Notes: generated by a model not told the origin, from the sequence alone. DNA of 64,000 nt from Paracoccaceae bacterium (GCA_024742405.1 JANSYP010000001.1:930001-994000), one strand, 5' to 3'. Shown: positions 48,062 to 63,244, counted from the stretch's first letter. Numbers and translations are program-made.

Positions 48062-49006
48062 ATGCGGATCGTCCGAGGCTATAGCGATGTCGGCCCCGAG
48101 GATCGCGGTGCCTGCGCCGCGATCGGCAATTTCGATGGGGTGCATCTGGGCCATCGGTCGGTGATCGAACAGGCGCGTGCGGCTGCGCGCGAGACAGGCG
48201 CGCCCCTTGGGGTAGTGACGTTCGACCCCCATCCGCGCAGCTTTTTCGCACCCCAGGCGCCGGCGTTTCGCCTGATGAATGCCGAAGCCAAGGAACACCG
48301 GCTGTCGCAGATCGGGGTCGAGCGGCTCTTCGTTCTCCCCTTCGACGCGGGTCTTGCAGGGTTGGAGGCCGAAGCCTTCGCCGCCCAGGTGCTCGCCGCC
48401 GGGCTCGGACTGCGCCATGTGGTGGTGGGGGCGGATTTCTGCTTTGGCAAAGGGCGCAGCGGCTCGGCACAGGATCTGGCACGCTTCGGTCCGGAAATAG
48501 GGTTCGAGACCACCATAGCGCCACTTCTGAGCATCAATACCGAAGCCGGGCCAGTGTCCTCCACCCGTATCCGTCAGGCACTCTCAGACGGGCATCCGCG
48601 CGATGCGCGCGCGATGCTGGGACACTGGCACCGGATCGAAGGGCCGGTCATTCATGGCGAGAAGCGGGGCCGGACGTTGGGGTATCCCACCGCAAATCTG
48701 TCGCTGGCCGGGCTGCACCTGCCGCGGTTCGGCGTTTACGCGGTGACCGCCGAGGTGCTGACCGGCCGTCATGTCGGTATCTATAGCGGGGTTGCGTCGC
48801 TCGGCGTACGCCCGATGTTCGGCGAGAACCTTCCCAATCTTGAGACGCATCTCTTCGATTTTTCCGGCGATCTCTATGGCGCTCATCTTTCGGTGGGGTT
48901 GGTCGAATTCCTGCGCCCGGAGCAACGGTTCGACGGCGTCGAGGGATTGATCGCGCAGATGACTCAGGACAGTGCCCGCGCGCGGGACAGTCTGGCAGCG
49001 TTGTGA
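48062..49006 (+). CDS. ribF: Bifunctional riboflavin kinase / FAD synthetase
   Basis: A 314-residue bifunctional enzyme making FMN from riboflavin and FAD from FMN. The N-terminal FAD synthetase domain has the nucleotidyltransferase motif AIGNFDGVHLGHRSVI and FDPHPRSFF, with VVGADFCFGKGRSGSAQDL and SSTRIRQALSDG. The C-terminal riboflavin kinase domain (about 185-305) has GRTLGYPTANLSL, GVYAVTAEV and SGVASLGVRPMFGE. It ends with a GTGA overlap to the next gene. It is a housekeeping gene. Confidence 0.95.
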   Translation: MRIVRGYSDVGPEDRGACAAIGNFDGVHLGHRSVIEQARAAARETGAPLGVVTFDPHPRSFFAPQAPAFRLMNAEAKEHRLSQIGVERLFVLPFDAGLAGLEAEAFAAQVLAAGLGLRHVVVGADFCFGKGRSGSAQDLARFGPEIGFETTIAPLLSINTEAGPVSSTRIRQALSDGHPRDARAMLGHWHRIEGPVIHGEKRGRTLGYPTANLSLAGLHLPRFGVYAVTAEVLTGRHVGIYSGVASLGVRPMFGENLPNLETHLFDFSGDLYGAHLSVGLVEFLRPEQRFDGVEGLIAQMTQDSARARDSLAAL

Positions 49007-49461
49007 CCCGCGCGGAACGCTTGCGCCCCCGTTTCTGGGAGAACGTGCGCCTCAGAGACATGACCGGAGAGGAGTGGGAATCGCTCTGCGATGGATGCGG
49101 CAAGTGTTGTCTCAACAAGCTGGAAGATCCCGACACCGCCGAGGTCGCCTTTACCCGCGTCGCCTGCCGCCTGCTGGATGCCGAAAGCTGTCGCTGCGGC
49201 AACTATCGCGACCGCAAGCGGCTCGTGCCCGAATGCGTTGTCCTGAGCCCGGCGAGCCTGCCGAAGGTCGCCTATTGGCTGCCCGCAACCTGCGCGTACC
49301 GGCTGCTCCACGAGGGCCGTGCGCTGAACTGGTGGCATCCGCTGGTGAGTGGTGATCCAGAGACTGTTCATGCCGCGGGCGAGTCGGTCAAGGACTGGAC
49401 GGTCAGCGAACTGACGGTCAGCGAAGACGATTGGGAAGATTTTATCATCGAGGACCCCTGA
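49003..49461 (+). CDS. YcgN/UPF0260 cysteine-cluster protein
   Basis: A 152-residue protein of the YcgN/YkgJ cysteine-cluster group. The metal-binding region CDGCGKCCLNK (29-39) plus further cysteines (RVACRLL, SCRCGNY, PECVVL, ATCAYR) suggest a bound zinc or iron-sulphur cluster; RALNWWHPLVSGDPETVHAAG is a family block. Function is unknown. The GTG start overlaps the ribF stop as GTGA and its TGA overlaps the next ATG (TGATG), so three genes ribF, ycgN-like and ltaE are translationally chained. Confidence 0.9.
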   Translation: MTRAERLRPRFWENVRLRDMTGEEWESLCDGCGKCCLNKLEDPDTAEVAFTRVACRLLDAESCRCGNYRDRKRLVPECVVLSPASLPKVAYWLPATCAYRLLHEGRALNWWHPLVSGDPETVHAAGESVKDWTVSELTVSEDDWEDFIIEDP

Positions 49462-50513
49462 TGCAGTTTGCCTCTGACAATTCCGGACCGGTGCACCCCA
49501 AGGTGATGGAAGCGCTGGCCCGCGCCAATACCGGCTATGCGCCCTCCTATGGTGCCGATCCGCTGATGGACACCGTGCGGGAGCATGTCCGCGAGGTCTT
49601 TGAGGCACCCCAGGCCGCAGTCTATCTGGTGGCGACCGGTACAACGGCAAACGCGCTGTCGCTGGCCAGCCTTTGCCAGCCGTGGCAGACGATCTTCTGC
49701 ACCGATGTGGCTCATATCCACGAGGATGAATGCGGCGCGCCGGAATTCTACACGTCGGGCGCCAAACTGACGCTCGTGCCCTCGGTTCAGGGCATCATGG
49801 CGGCCGACGATCTGCGCGCAGTGATCGCCGCCACGCAGCTTGGCGGCGTGCACGGCGTGCAGCGGGGGCCGGTCTCGATCACGCAAGGGACCGAACGCGG
49901 CACGGCCTACACACGCGATCAGATCGGTGCGCTCTGCGACGTCGCGCGCTCTTACGGGCTGCCCGTGCATCTTGACGGGGCGCGCTTTGCCAATGCGCTG
50001 GTGGCTCTCGAGTGCAGCCCGGCGGAGATAACCTGGAAGGCCGGGATCGATGCGGTCAGCTTCGGCGGCACCAAGAACGGGCTGATGGGCGTCGAGGCGG
50101 TGGTCCTGTTCGACCCCGCCTTGGCCTGGGAATTCGAACTGCGCCGCAAGCGGGCAGGGCACCTTTTCTCCAAGCATCGGTACCTTTCGGCCCAGATGGC
50201 GGCTTATCTGGAGGACGGCCTCTGGCTCGACATGGCCACGCGCGCCAATGCGGCTTGCGCGGCGCTTGCCGCCGGGCTCGAACATGTGGACCAGGTGGCG
50301 CTGCACCATGCGCCTGTCATCAACACGCTCTATGGGGACTGGCCGCGCCATATCCACCAGCGGCTGCACGAGGCGGGCGCGGTCTATCACGTTACGGAAG
50401 GCGTGCTCACGGGGGATGACCCGGAAGAGCGCCTGTCCGCGCGGCTCGTCTGCGACTGGTCGGCGGCGCCCGAGGCAACCGCCGAGTTTCTGGCGCTGTT
50501 CGACGGGCGCTAG
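49461..50513 (+). CDS. ltaE: Low-specificity L-threonine aldolase (beta-eliminating lyase family)
   Basis: A 350-residue PLP enzyme that cleaves threonine and allo-threonine to glycine and acetaldehyde. Family features are FASDNSGPVHPKVMEAL, YGADPLMDTVREHVREVF, VYLVATGTTANALSL, LHLDGARFANALV-type PVHLDGARFANAL, and the PLP lysine in SFGGTKNGLMG. The ATG overlaps the previous stop (TGATG). Its TAG stop lies in a CTAG palindrome that also provides the stop of the convergent downstream gene. The family assignment is firm; substrate preference among beta-hydroxy amino acids is not readable. Confidence 0.9.
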   Translation: MQFASDNSGPVHPKVMEALARANTGYAPSYGADPLMDTVREHVREVFEAPQAAVYLVATGTTANALSLASLCQPWQTIFCTDVAHIHEDECGAPEFYTSGAKLTLVPSVQGIMAADDLRAVIAATQLGGVHGVQRGPVSITQGTERGTAYTRDQIGALCDVARSYGLPVHLDGARFANALVALECSPAEITWKAGIDAVSFGGTKNGLMGVEAVVLFDPALAWEFELRRKRAGHLFSKHRYLSAQMAAYLEDGLWLDMATRANAACAALAAGLEHVDQVALHHAPVINTLYGDWPRHIHQRLHEAGAVYHVTEGVLTGDDPEERLSARLVCDWSAAPEATAEFLALFDGR

Positions 50514-51106
50514 ATCTTGCCCTGCAGGTGCAGTTCCAGATCCGCGAGCCGGTCGTGGCCCCAGAACCGTTCGTCGCCAACGATGTAGAATGGCGCTCCG
50601 AACACACCTGCGGTCACGGCGTCCTCCAGATTGGCGGCGTAGGTTTCGGCCGCGCTGAGCATGCCCTTGTCGGCCAGATCCGGCCGAAACCCGGCCGCGC
50701 TGAGGCATTCCCGGATCACTTCATCCTCGGCAATGTTCTTTTCCTCGGCAAAACAGGCGTTGAGCAATCCGCGGACCAGCGCCCCGGTATCGCCGCCGTC
50801 CTCCTTGGCCGCGGCGATCACCGCATAGGAGCTGGGCGCCGCGTTGGTCGGCCAGAAGGCCGCGGGCATGTTCAGGGTCACCCCGGCCTTTTTCGCTCCG
50901 CGCCGCAATTCCTGTAGCCTGTAGACCTGACGGTTTTCATGACGCTCCTTGACCGGGACGCCCCCGGTGCGCCCGAAGAGCGCGAAGATGTCCAGCGGCT
51001 TGTAGGCGATGCGCGCGCCCTGACGCGCCGCGAGTTGCTCCAAGCCGTCCTGAGCCAGATATGTGAAGGGTGAAATCGTGGAAAAGTAGTAATCGATCTG
51101 CGTCAC
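50510..51106 (-). CDS. 2-hydroxychromene-2-carboxylate isomerase-like protein (DsbA/GST kappa fold)
   Basis: A 198-residue protein of the HCCA isomerase/GST-kappa family. The start [18 protein letters not shown] holds the active-site Ser region, followed by [37 protein letters not shown], and the thioredoxin-fold cis-Pro region [21 protein letters not shown]. Related enzymes isomerise 2-hydroxychromene-2-carboxylate in naphthalene breakdown with glutathione, but many members have unknown roles, and no aromatic-degradation genes are nearby. It converges on ltaE, sharing the CTAG stop. The start is 100 bases from the divergent prs gene. Confidence 0.85.
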   Translation of the reverse strand: MTQIDYYFSTISPFTYLAQDGLEQLAARQGARIAYKPLDIFALFGRTGGVPVKERHENRQVYRLQELRRGAKKAGVTLNMPAAFWPTNAAPSSYAVIAAAKEDGGDTGALVRGLLNACFAEEKNIAEDEVIRECLSAAGFRPDLADKGMLSAAETYAANLEDAVTAGVFGAPFYIVGDERFWGHDRLADLELHLQGKI

Positions 51107-51206
51107 AGTTTCCGGCCTCCCCGCCGTTATGGTTGCACCAGCATGGAGGGGTGCTAATCGGTGTCAACGGGCCGTACCAGCGGTCGTTGCGTGCGGAACC
51201 GAATTC

Positions 51207-52226
51207 ATGCCCTCAGTTATCGAACCGAAACTCATTTCAGGAAATGCGAACCGAACCCTCGCAAAGGCGGTCGCGCGACGGATGTCGATGCACCGCGGTG
51301 CGTCGGTGGGCCTGGTCGATGCGCGCGTGGAGCGGTTCAATGATCAGGAGATCTTCGTCGAGGTGTTCGAGAATGTCCGCGGCGAGGACATGTATATCAT
51401 CCAGCCGACCTCGAACCCGGCCAACGACAACCTGATGGAGCTTCTGATCATCGCCGATGCGCTGCGGCGGTCGTCGGCATCGCGGATCACTGCGGTGATC
51501 CCCTATTTCGGATATGCACGGCAGGATCGCCGGACCAAGGCGCGTACGCCGATCTCGGCCAAGCTGGTTGCCAACCTGATCACCCAGGCCGGGATCGAAC
51601 GGATCCTGACGATGGACCTGCACGCCGCGCAGATTCAGGGCTTCTTCGATATTCCGGTCGACAACCTCTATGCTTCGCCGACCTTCGCCCTGGATATCGA
51701 GCATCATTTCAAGGGCCGAATGGGCGAGCTCATGGTGGTGTCGCCCGATGTCGGCGGCGTGGCGCGGGCCCGAGAGCTGGCCACGCGGATCAACTCGCCC
51801 TTGGCGATTGTCGACAAGCGCCGCGAGAAACCCGGTGAAGTTGCCGAGATGACCGTGATCGGCGATGTGTCCGGCAAGACCTGTCTGATCGTGGACGACC
51901 TCTGCGACACGGCCGGAACGCTTTGCAAGGCGGCCGATGTGCTGATCGATGCCGGCGCGACCGAGGTGCACTCCTACATCACGCACGGCGTGCTGTCGGG
52001 GCCGGCGGTGGAGCGGATCACCAAGAGCCGCATGGAGAGCCTTGTGATCACCGACACGATCGAGGCCCCGCAGCCTGTCCGGGACGCGCCCAACATACGC
52101 ATCGTGCCGACGGCGCCGATCTTTGCCCAGGCAATCCTGAACATCTGGAACGGAACCAGCGTGTCCTCGCTCTTCGAGCGTGACACCCTGGTTCCGATCT
52201 ATGAGGGCTTTTATCCGGAGGCGTGA
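51207..52226 (+). CDS. prs: Ribose-phosphate pyrophosphokinase
   Basis: A 339-residue PRPP synthetase making phosphoribosyl pyrophosphate from ribose 5-phosphate and ATP, the precursor of nucleotides, His and Trp. Key segments are [22 protein letters not shown], the metal/ATP-binding [49 protein letters not shown], the flexible loop [10 protein letters not shown], and the PRPP-binding [13 protein letters not shown]. The start MPSVIEPKL matches family length best; an in-frame ATG 26 codons upstream adds unrelated residues. Its stop is 10 bases from the stop of the convergent MscS gene. Confidence 0.95.
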   Translation: MPSVIEPKLISGNANRTLAKAVARRMSMHRGASVGLVDARVERFNDQEIFVEVFENVRGEDMYIIQPTSNPANDNLMELLIIADALRRSSASRITAVIPYFGYARQDRRTKARTPISAKLVANLITQAGIERILTMDLHAAQIQGFFDIPVDNLYASPTFALDIEHHFKGRMGELMVVSPDVGGVARARELATRINSPLAIVDKRREKPGEVAEMTVIGDVSGKTCLIVDDLCDTAGTLCKAADVLIDAGATEVHSYITHGVLSGPAVERITKSRMESLVITDTIEAPQPVRDAPNIRIVPTAPIFAQAILNIWNGTSVSSLFERDTLVPIYEGFYPEA

Positions 52227-52236
52227 GCCCGGTGGT

Positions 52237-53829
52237 TCAGCTGCTCTGCGTTTCCTGCGCGGCGTCCGAGGCAGACTCGTCCCCGCTGCGATAGTCCGGC
52301 GCCCCTGCCGGCCGTCCGACCCCGTGCGCCGGTCCGGAGGGCTGGCCCGCCGAGGCGAGAGGGGCAGGCGTCTCGCCGCCGCTGACATGCAGATGCATAT
52401 CGGACTGCGGAAAGGGAATGGAGATGCCCGCGGCGTCGAAGGCTTCCTTCACCTGACGCATGAGATCCCAGTGGACCGTCCAGTAGTCCGCGCTCTTGAC
52501 CCAGGGCCGGACCACGAAATTCACGGAACTGTCCGCCAGCTCATTCACACGGATCACTGGCTTTGGCTCGTGCAGGACGAGCTCATGGGCCGCGACGGTT
52601 TCCTCGAGCACACGTTGCGCCGTCTCGATGCTGTCGTCGTAACCGATGCCGAAGACCAGATCGACGCGCCGGGTTTCGCTCGCGGTGACGTTCGTGATGA
52701 CATCGCCCCAGACCTTGCTGTTGGGGATGACGATCACCTGGTTGTCCGGTGTGGCGACGGTCGTGGAGACGACCGAAACCGAATCGACCGTACCGCCGAT
52801 GCCGGCGATCTCGACATAGTCGCCCACATCGAAGGGCCGGTTGATCATGATCATCAGGCCGGCGGCGAGATTGCCCAACGTGTCCTGCATCGCAAAGGCG
52901 ATGATGAAGGACGCACCACCGACCAGAGCAAAGAGCGGCGTGATGTTCACACCCAAGGCGCCCAGAACGATCATCAGACCGATGGCCAGGGTTAGCCAGT
53001 AGATGATCATGACGAGGAATCCCTGCAACAGCTGGGACATGTTCGGGATCTTGCGGAACGCGCGGCGGGCGATCCTGCGGATAAATCGGGCGGCGACCAG
53101 CAGTCCGAGGAACGAGGCCACGACGACCGCGACATTGATGGCCAGGGCAAGCCCCCCCTCCTCGCTCTGTGCCCAGTCAAGCGTCTGAGCCAGCAGCGTG
53201 CGCCAGTCGGCGGCCTGGGTTTCCTGCACGAGTATGGCGTTGCGATAGGCACGGTAGGTTGCGACTTTCGCGGGATCGCCTCCCTTCAATTCATAGCTGT
53301 TCACAACCGCCATGAAGTTCGAAAAGCCGCGGGCCCGTTCGCGGCCCAGTGCGCTCAGACGGTCGCGCGATACCGGCTCTGCGCCATCGACCTCCGCTGC
53401 GCGAATGGCAAGCTCTTCGGCCACGACCGCCGCGGTCATGCCTTTGACAATCACCACCCAGGCGTCCGCCAGTTCGGCCAACTCGTCGACCGTTAAAGGC
53501 AGAACCAGGAGTTGAAGATCCTCGGGCGTGATCTGAGGGTCGGTCAGAATGGCGCGAAGCTCTTCGGCGCTCATTGCCTCCGCGGGGGCATCCGAGGCGC
53601 CTTCGGCTTGCTGCACCTCTTGCACGTCCTGGACAACTTGCGCCGCCGCGTCGGCAGCCGCGTCGGCTTCGGCTCCGGCCGCTTCCTCGGCAGCCTGCGC
53701 TTCCTGCTCGGCTGTTTCCTGGGCGGGCGGGTCCGCTTCCTGTGCCTGTACGGCCGAAATGGTAACCAAGAAAGCTGTGATCAGAGCTATCAGAAAATGC
53801 GATGCTCTCAGGCCTAGTCTGTCCGCCAT
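52237..53829 (-). CDS. MscS-family mechanosensitive ion channel
   Basis: A 530-residue MscS-type channel. A signal peptide (FLIALITAFLVTISAVQAQE) is followed by a very Glu/Ala/Gln-rich stretch (about 30-85), a periplasmic helical domain (95-210), then transmembrane helices at about 225-330. The last of these is the pore helix with the small-residue pattern FALVGGASFIIAFAMQDTLGNLAAG. The beta domain follows (RPFDVGDYVEIAGIGGTVDSVSVVST; VIVIPNSKVWGDVITN) and a C-terminal alpha/beta domain. It should open under membrane tension to release solutes. GGGGG lies 5 bases before the ATG at MADRLGLRA. The acidic, repetitive N-terminal segment is unusual. Confidence 0.88.
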   Translation of the reverse strand: MADRLGLRASHFLIALITAFLVTISAVQAQEADPPAQETAEQEAQAAEEAAGAEADAAADAAAQVVQDVQEVQQAEGASDAPAEAMSAEELRAILTDPQITPEDLQLLVLPLTVDELAELADAWVVIVKGMTAAVVAEELAIRAAEVDGAEPVSRDRLSALGRERARGFSNFMAVVNSYELKGGDPAKVATYRAYRNAILVQETQAADWRTLLAQTLDWAQSEEGGLALAINVAVVVASFLGLLVAARFIRRIARRAFRKIPNMSQLLQGFLVMIIYWLTLAIGLMIVLGALGVNITPLFALVGGASFIIAFAMQDTLGNLAAGLMIMINRPFDVGDYVEIAGIGGTVDSVSVVSTTVATPDNQVIVIPNSKVWGDVITNVTASETRRVDLVFGIGYDDSIETAQRVLEETVAAHELVLHEPKPVIRVNELADSSVNFVVRPWVKSADYWTVHWDLMRQVKEAFDAAGISIPFPQSDMHLHVSGGETPAPLASAGQPSGPAHGVGRPAGAPDYRSGDESASDAAQETQSS

Positions 53830-53913
53830 AGTGTCCCCCGGCGCTGCAATTGTGTTTCGTTGCCTTGTGTTAACCATTGCCTCTAGCACGAATCGCGCGG
53901 TGTGAATGCACAG

Positions 53914-53945
53914 AAAAAACGGGCCCGGGGATGTCCTCGGGCCCG
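53914..53945 (-). terminator. Intrinsic terminator of the atpHAGDC operon
   Basis: On the minus strand a 12-bp stem (CGGGCCCGAGGA with CGGGCCCGGGGA's complementary arm, one G-U pair, 2-base loop) at 53945-53920 is followed directly by six Ts (53919-53914). It begins 27 bases after the atpC stop. Stem strength and T-run make it the clearest rho-independent terminator in the window. Confidence 0.92.
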
Positions 53946-53972
53946 CAGATAACAGCGCCTATTTCGGTGTGC

Positions 53973-54368
53973 TCAGGTCATCGTGTCGAGAAGGTGGACA
54001 AAGTCCGCCACCAGCTTGTCAGCGGTGTCCTTGTGATCAGGATGCGCCTCTTCGGCGGCCGCGCGGGCCTCCTCCAGATGCGCTTCGATCGCCCGTTTGC
54101 CTTCATGGTCGGACGGATAGGCACGTTCGGCTAGAACGGTCGTCGCCTCGGCGCCGATCTCGGCAAAGCCGCCGGTCACGTAATAGTCCTGAGTGCCGTC
54201 CGCGCTCGTCACGGTGAGCACCCCGGGTCGCAGGGTGGTGATGGTCGGCGCATGCATCGGCATCGCCGTCATGTCGCCCTCCGTCCCCGGGATCTGGACC
54301 GCGGTCGCCTTGAGCGAAGCCAGGGCCCGCTCCGGCGACACGAGGTCGAACTGCATGGTGTCAGCCAT
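53973..54368 (-). CDS. atpC: ATP synthase F1 epsilon subunit
   Basis: A 131-residue epsilon subunit, the rotor-stalk component that couples and restrains F1. It has [14 protein letters not shown], the beta-barrel region [19 protein letters not shown] and [22 protein letters not shown], then a C-terminal helix pair ([34 protein letters not shown]). It is last in the operon, 11 bases after atpD, and is followed by a strong intrinsic terminator. Confidence 0.95.
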   Translation of the reverse strand: MADTMQFDLVSPERALASLKATAVQIPGTEGDMTAMPMHAPTITTLRPGVLTVTSADGTQDYYVTGGFAEIGAEATTVLAERAYPSDHEGKRAIEAHLEEARAAAEEAHPDHKDTADKLVADFVHLLDTMT

Positions 54369-54379
54369 TCATCCTGTCC

Positions 54380-55822
<1,443 letters not shown>

Positions 55823-56692
55823 TTAAAGCGCTTCGGCGCCCGAGATGATTTCGATAAGCTCGTTCGTGATCACGGCCTGGCGCGAGCGGTTGTATTGGAT
55901 CGTCAACTTGTCGATCATCTCGCCCGCATTGCGCGTCGCGTTGTCCATGGCCGACATCCGGGCGCCCTGTTCGGAAGCGCCGTTTTCGAGCAGAGCGGCA
56001 AAGATCTGCGTTGCGACCCCACGGGGCAGCAGATCGGCAAGAACGCCTTCTTCGCTGGGCTCGTAATCGTAGAGCGCGTTTTCTTCGCCGCTGTCCTCGA
56101 AGCTCGCCGGAATGATCTGCTGGGCGGTCGGGATCTGCGACACAACGCTCTGGAAGGTGTTGTAGAAGATCGTACAGACGTCGAATTCATCCGCGGCGAA
56201 CCGTGCCAGCAGGTCCTTGGCGATGTCCTGGGCATTGTTGTAGCCGACGCGCTTGATCTCCGAGAGATCGACATGGGCGATGAGCCGGTCGGCCTGATCG
56301 CGTTTGAGCTGTTCGCGACCCTTTTTGCCGACGGTGATGATCTGCACCTGTTTGCCATCGGCAACCAGCTCGGCCAGGTGCGTCCGGGCAAGTTTGACGA
56401 TCGTCGAGTTGAAGCCGCCGCAGAGCCCGCGTTCGGAGGTCATGACGACGAGCAAATGGCGCTTGTCGCTTCCCGTCCCGCGCAGCAGCTTGGGGGCACT
56501 GTCGGACTGACCGACAGAGGCGGTCAGCGCCCCGAGCACGGCATTGAAGCGCTCGGTATATGGACGTGATGCTTCGGCAGCTTCCTGGGCACGGCGAAGT
56601 TTGGCCGCCGCGACCATCTGCATGGCTTTGGTGATCTTTCGTGTCGACTTGACACTATCGATCCGGATTTTGAGGTCCTTCAGACTGGGCAT
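55823..56692 (-). CDS. atpG: ATP synthase F1 gamma subunit
   Basis: A 289-residue gamma (central shaft) subunit. It begins [34 protein letters not shown], contains [15 protein letters not shown], and ends [17 protein letters not shown] and [23 protein letters not shown], the hallmark terminal helices. An acidic insert of about 20 residues ([18 protein letters not shown], about 200-220) is typical of alphaproteobacteria. It lies 21 bases after atpA. Confidence 0.97.
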   Translation of the reverse strand: MPSLKDLKIRIDSVKSTRKITKAMQMVAAAKLRRAQEAAEASRPYTERFNAVLGALTASVGQSDSAPKLLRGTGSDKRHLLVVMTSERGLCGGFNSTIVKLARTHLAELVADGKQVQIITVGKKGREQLKRDQADRLIAHVDLSEIKRVGYNNAQDIAKDLLARFAADEFDVCTIFYNTFQSVVSQIPTAQQIIPASFEDSGEENALYDYEPSEEGVLADLLPRGVATQIFAALLENGASEQGARMSAMDNATRNAGEMIDKLTIQYNRSRQAVITNELIEIISGAEAL

Positions 56693-56713
56693 GGATCTGT
56701 TCCCACCCCGGCC

Positions 56714-58252
<1,539 letters not shown>

Positions 58253-58813
58253 TTATCCGACCTCTTTCATTGAATTCTGGAGGTTTGCGAGTTTCGAGGA
58301 AATCGACGTGTCGATCATCCGCGAACCCACCTTTACGATCAGGCCGCCGATCAGGTTTGCATCGACGGTGGTTTTCAAAGTGACTGTTTTACCGATCTTG
58401 GCGCGCAGCGTGTCCGACAGGCTCGTGGTCTGGGCCTCGGTCAGTGGCGTCGCGGAGGTCACCTCGGCGATGACCTCGCCTTTATAGTCGGCTACGCGGT
58501 CGCGCAGCGCCTTGATCAGTTGCGGCAGGACAAAGAGCCGCCGGTTGGAGGCCATGAGCCCCAGCGTGTTGGTCATGGTCTTCGACAGCCCGGCCTGTTC
58601 GGCGACACGGGTGATGGCCGCCTGCTGCTGGTCGCGGCTGTAGATCGGCGAGGACACGAGCGCACTGAGATCGTTGCTCTGCTCGAGCGCGCTGTCGAGC
58701 ACACCGAGATCCTCTTCGAGTTGGGGAATGCCGTCCCCAGCCTTAACCAAGTCAAAAACAGCCGTTGCGTAGCGTTCGGCGATGCCTGCGGAAATCGAAG
58801 CTGGTTCGGACAC
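58253..58813 (-). CDS. atpH: ATP synthase F1 delta subunit
   Basis: A 186-residue delta (peripheral stalk/OSCP) subunit: ISAGIAERYATAVFDLVKAG at the N-terminus, then LALMASNRRLF-type LGLMASNRRLFVLPQLIKAL, and the C-terminal signature TTVDANLIGGLIVKVGSRMIDTSI. The start is a GTG (VSEPASIS), matching the usual start of the family in this group and preceded by AGGGTGG; upstream in-frame ATGs would add unrelated residues. It is the first gene of the F1 operon. The F0 genes are not adjacent, as is usual in Rhodobacterales. Confidence 0.95.
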   Translation of the reverse strand: MSEPASISAGIAERYATAVFDLVKAGDGIPQLEEDLGVLDSALEQSNDLSALVSSPIYSRDQQQAAITRVAEQAGLSKTMTNTLGLMASNRRLFVLPQLIKALRDRVADYKGEVIAEVTSATPLTEAQTTSLSDTLRAKIGKTVTLKTTVDANLIGGLIVKVGSRMIDTSISSKLANLQNSMKEVG

Positions 58814-58911
58814 GTCCACCCTTCCGGTCGTCGGCCCCCGTCCCCGGATCATGTGCCGGGCGGCGAGCGGTATTTGCGGTGCCCGTACACAGGAACCGAT
58901 AAATCGATCAC

Positions 58912-58940
58912 CCTCTAGCAAAGCCGATATGGCCAAGCAA
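58912..58940 (-). promoter_or_regulatory. Possible atp operon promoter
   Basis: On the minus strand TTGCTT is followed after 17 bases by TAGAGG, about 100 bases upstream of the atpH start. The -35 is fair and the -10 poor, so this is only the best candidate in the interval. Confidence 0.28.
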
Positions 58941-59123
58941 CAGGACATGGGGGTCCATTAGAGCCTCATTTGCTTTGGAAAGAAGGGCATTGGGCCAGGT
59001 GCGACCCTATGCGCCGCGGCCCAAAGCCGGTCAATCTCGGGGCAATGCTGTATTTGGCGCGATTCTTTGCGGTGCCTGCGCCAAGCTGCGCGATGCTGCA
59101 CTTGCAACCAAAGTCGTAAGCGC

Positions 59124-59891
59124 TCAGCGACTGTAAAAGCTTTGCGAGTGCGCGTTGCGTGCCGTCTGGGGCAATCCGTCGAGGATTCGCAGCGGGCTGC
59201 GCTTGGGGGCTTCGGCCGGAGTGCCACGGGGTCCGAACACCGCGCGCGAGGCTTCGACCAGCAACACGCCACCGGCATAGCGCTTCGACACCTTCTGGCC
59301 CACCCGTTCGCACAACGGCCCTGAGCGCAGCCAGAAACGGCGGTGCGACGGCGGCTGAAAGAGCGCAACGGAATGCCGTTCGGAGCGAAAGCCATGGGCC
59401 GCGAGATGCGATTCAAGCTGGCCGAGGCTGTAGGGGCGGCCAAAACCGAACGGCGTCTGGTCGCTGCTGGCCCAGATGCCGGCCCGATTGGGCACGATAA
59501 AGAGTGCGCGTCCGCCGGGGCCGAGCACGCGCGCAGCCTCATCAAGAAGGGCCGGCGCGTTCTCGCAGGTCTCCAGCCCGTGCATCATCACAAGCTTGTC
59601 GGCCATGCCTGTCTCCAGTGGCCACCACATCTCCTCGCTCAGAACGCTGACGTTCGGCAGATCGGCGGGCCAGGGCATCACGCCCTGTTGGCCTGGCATC
59701 AGCGCAATGACCCGGCGCGCCTTGGCGAGATAGGGCCGCAGGAGGGGCACTGCAAAGCCGAATCCGATGACCGTTTGCGCATCCGCTTCAGGCCAGAGCC
59801 GCAAGACCTGTTCACGGATCGCGCGCTGTGCGGCACGGCCCAGACCGGTGCGGTAGTAGAAGTCGCGCAGATGACATACATCTAGATGCAT
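59124..59891 (-). CDS. Class I SAM-dependent methyltransferase
   Basis: A 255-residue methyltransferase of the Methyltransf_11 type. It starts [20 protein letters not shown] and has a degenerate glycine-rich motif I ([16 protein letters not shown]), the acidic turn replaced around [15 protein letters not shown], then the post-I/II region [37 protein letters not shown]. The C-terminal half ends in a basic Ser-containing tail. The substrate is unknown. The family member next to gloB is common in this group. It is divergent from gloB, with 60 bases between the start codons. Confidence 0.82.
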   Translation of the reverse strand: MHLDVCHLRDFYYRTGLGRAAQRAIREQVLRLWPEADAQTVIGFGFAVPLLRPYLAKARRVIALMPGQQGVMPWPADLPNVSVLSEEMWWPLETGMADKLVMMHGLETCENAPALLDEAARVLGPGGRALFIVPNRAGIWASSDQTPFGFGRPYSLGQLESHLAAHGFRSERHSVALFQPPSHRRFWLRSGPLCERVGQKVSKRYAGGVLLVEASRAVFGPRGTPAEAPKRSPLRILDGLPQTARNAHSQSFYSR

Positions 59892-59951
59892 AGAGACGGT
59901 CCGGTCCCGTTCCGGTCTGTTGACACCTTAACCACAAGGCGCGTGATTGCT

Positions 59952-60719
59952 ATGCCCCTCGATCTGGTCGTAATTCCCTGTCTCAGCGACAACTATACCT
60001 ACCTCCTGCACGATCCCGACGGCGGGGCAACGGCGGTCATCGATGTGCCCGATGCCGCACCGGTCGAAGCGGCCCTCGCCAACCGCGGCTGGACCCTGAC
60101 CGACATTCTGATCACCCACCACCACCATGATCATGTCGGGGGTGTTGAGGCGTTGCGCAAGGCGACAGGCGCTCGGGTGACCGGTGCGGCCGCCGACGAT
60201 CACCGCCTGCCGCAGCTCGATCACGCAGTCGTGCCGGGTGACGTGATCACGTTGGGATCCGAGACGGCCGAGATTCTCGACGCGCCGGGACATACGGTGG
60301 GCCACATTGCCTATTATTTCAGCGCCAGCGGGATTCTCTGTACCGGAGACAGCCTCATGGCGCTCGGCTGCGGCCGGCTGTTTGAGGGCACGGCGGAGCA
60401 GATGTGGGGCACCCTGTCCCGCTTTGCAGCCCTTCCCGGAGAGACGCGCGTTTGCTCGGGACATGAATATACTCAGGCAAATGCGCGCTTTGCGCTGAGT
60501 GTGGAGCCCGAGAACGCGGATTTGCAGGCGCGCTCCAGGGATATCGATGCTGCCCGTGCCGCGGGCCGCCCGACGGTGCCTGCGACGATCGCGGAAGAAC
60601 TGGCCACCAACCCGTTTCTGCGGGCCTCGATTCCCAGCGTGAAACGCGCGCTTCAGATGGCCGGAGCTCCGGATTCGGACGTGTTTGCCCAGATTCGCCG
60701 CATGAAGGATGCATTTTGA
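59952..60719 (+). CDS. gloB: Hydroxyacylglutathione hydrolase (glyoxalase II)
   Basis: A 255-residue metallo-beta-lactamase-fold enzyme that hydrolyses S-lactoylglutathione to lactate and glutathione, the second step of methylglyoxal detoxification. The binuclear metal motif is THHHHDH, other ligands are in DAPGHTVGHIAYY and TGDSLMALGCGRLFEG, and the late His is in VCSGHEYTQANARFAL. The helical C-terminal substrate-binding domain includes VPATIAEELATNPFLR. The start MPLDLVVIPCLSDNY is the family's usual one. Confidence 0.95.
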   Translation: MPLDLVVIPCLSDNYTYLLHDPDGGATAVIDVPDAAPVEAALANRGWTLTDILITHHHHDHVGGVEALRKATGARVTGAAADDHRLPQLDHAVVPGDVITLGSETAEILDAPGHTVGHIAYYFSASGILCTGDSLMALGCGRLFEGTAEQMWGTLSRFAALPGETRVCSGHEYTQANARFALSVEPENADLQARSRDIDAARAAGRPTVPATIAEELATNPFLRASIPSVKRALQMAGAPDSDVFAQIRRMKDAF

Positions 60720-60907
60720 TTAGGAAACCGGCAGGGCCCGACAATATACTGATAACGCCGCACCATTGATCATCGGCATTTGTCACACGACATATTTGAA
60801 CAAAAAGTACTTGAAGACCGCGTCGGAAAACCGACTGTTAAGAAGACGAGGCCACGGTTGGACGGGGCCATGCCCCCCTCCGGCCCCCATAAGAAGGAGC
60901 ACGGCAC

Positions 60908-63229
<2,322 letters not shown>

Positions 63230-63244
63230 ACCTTAGGCGATGGC

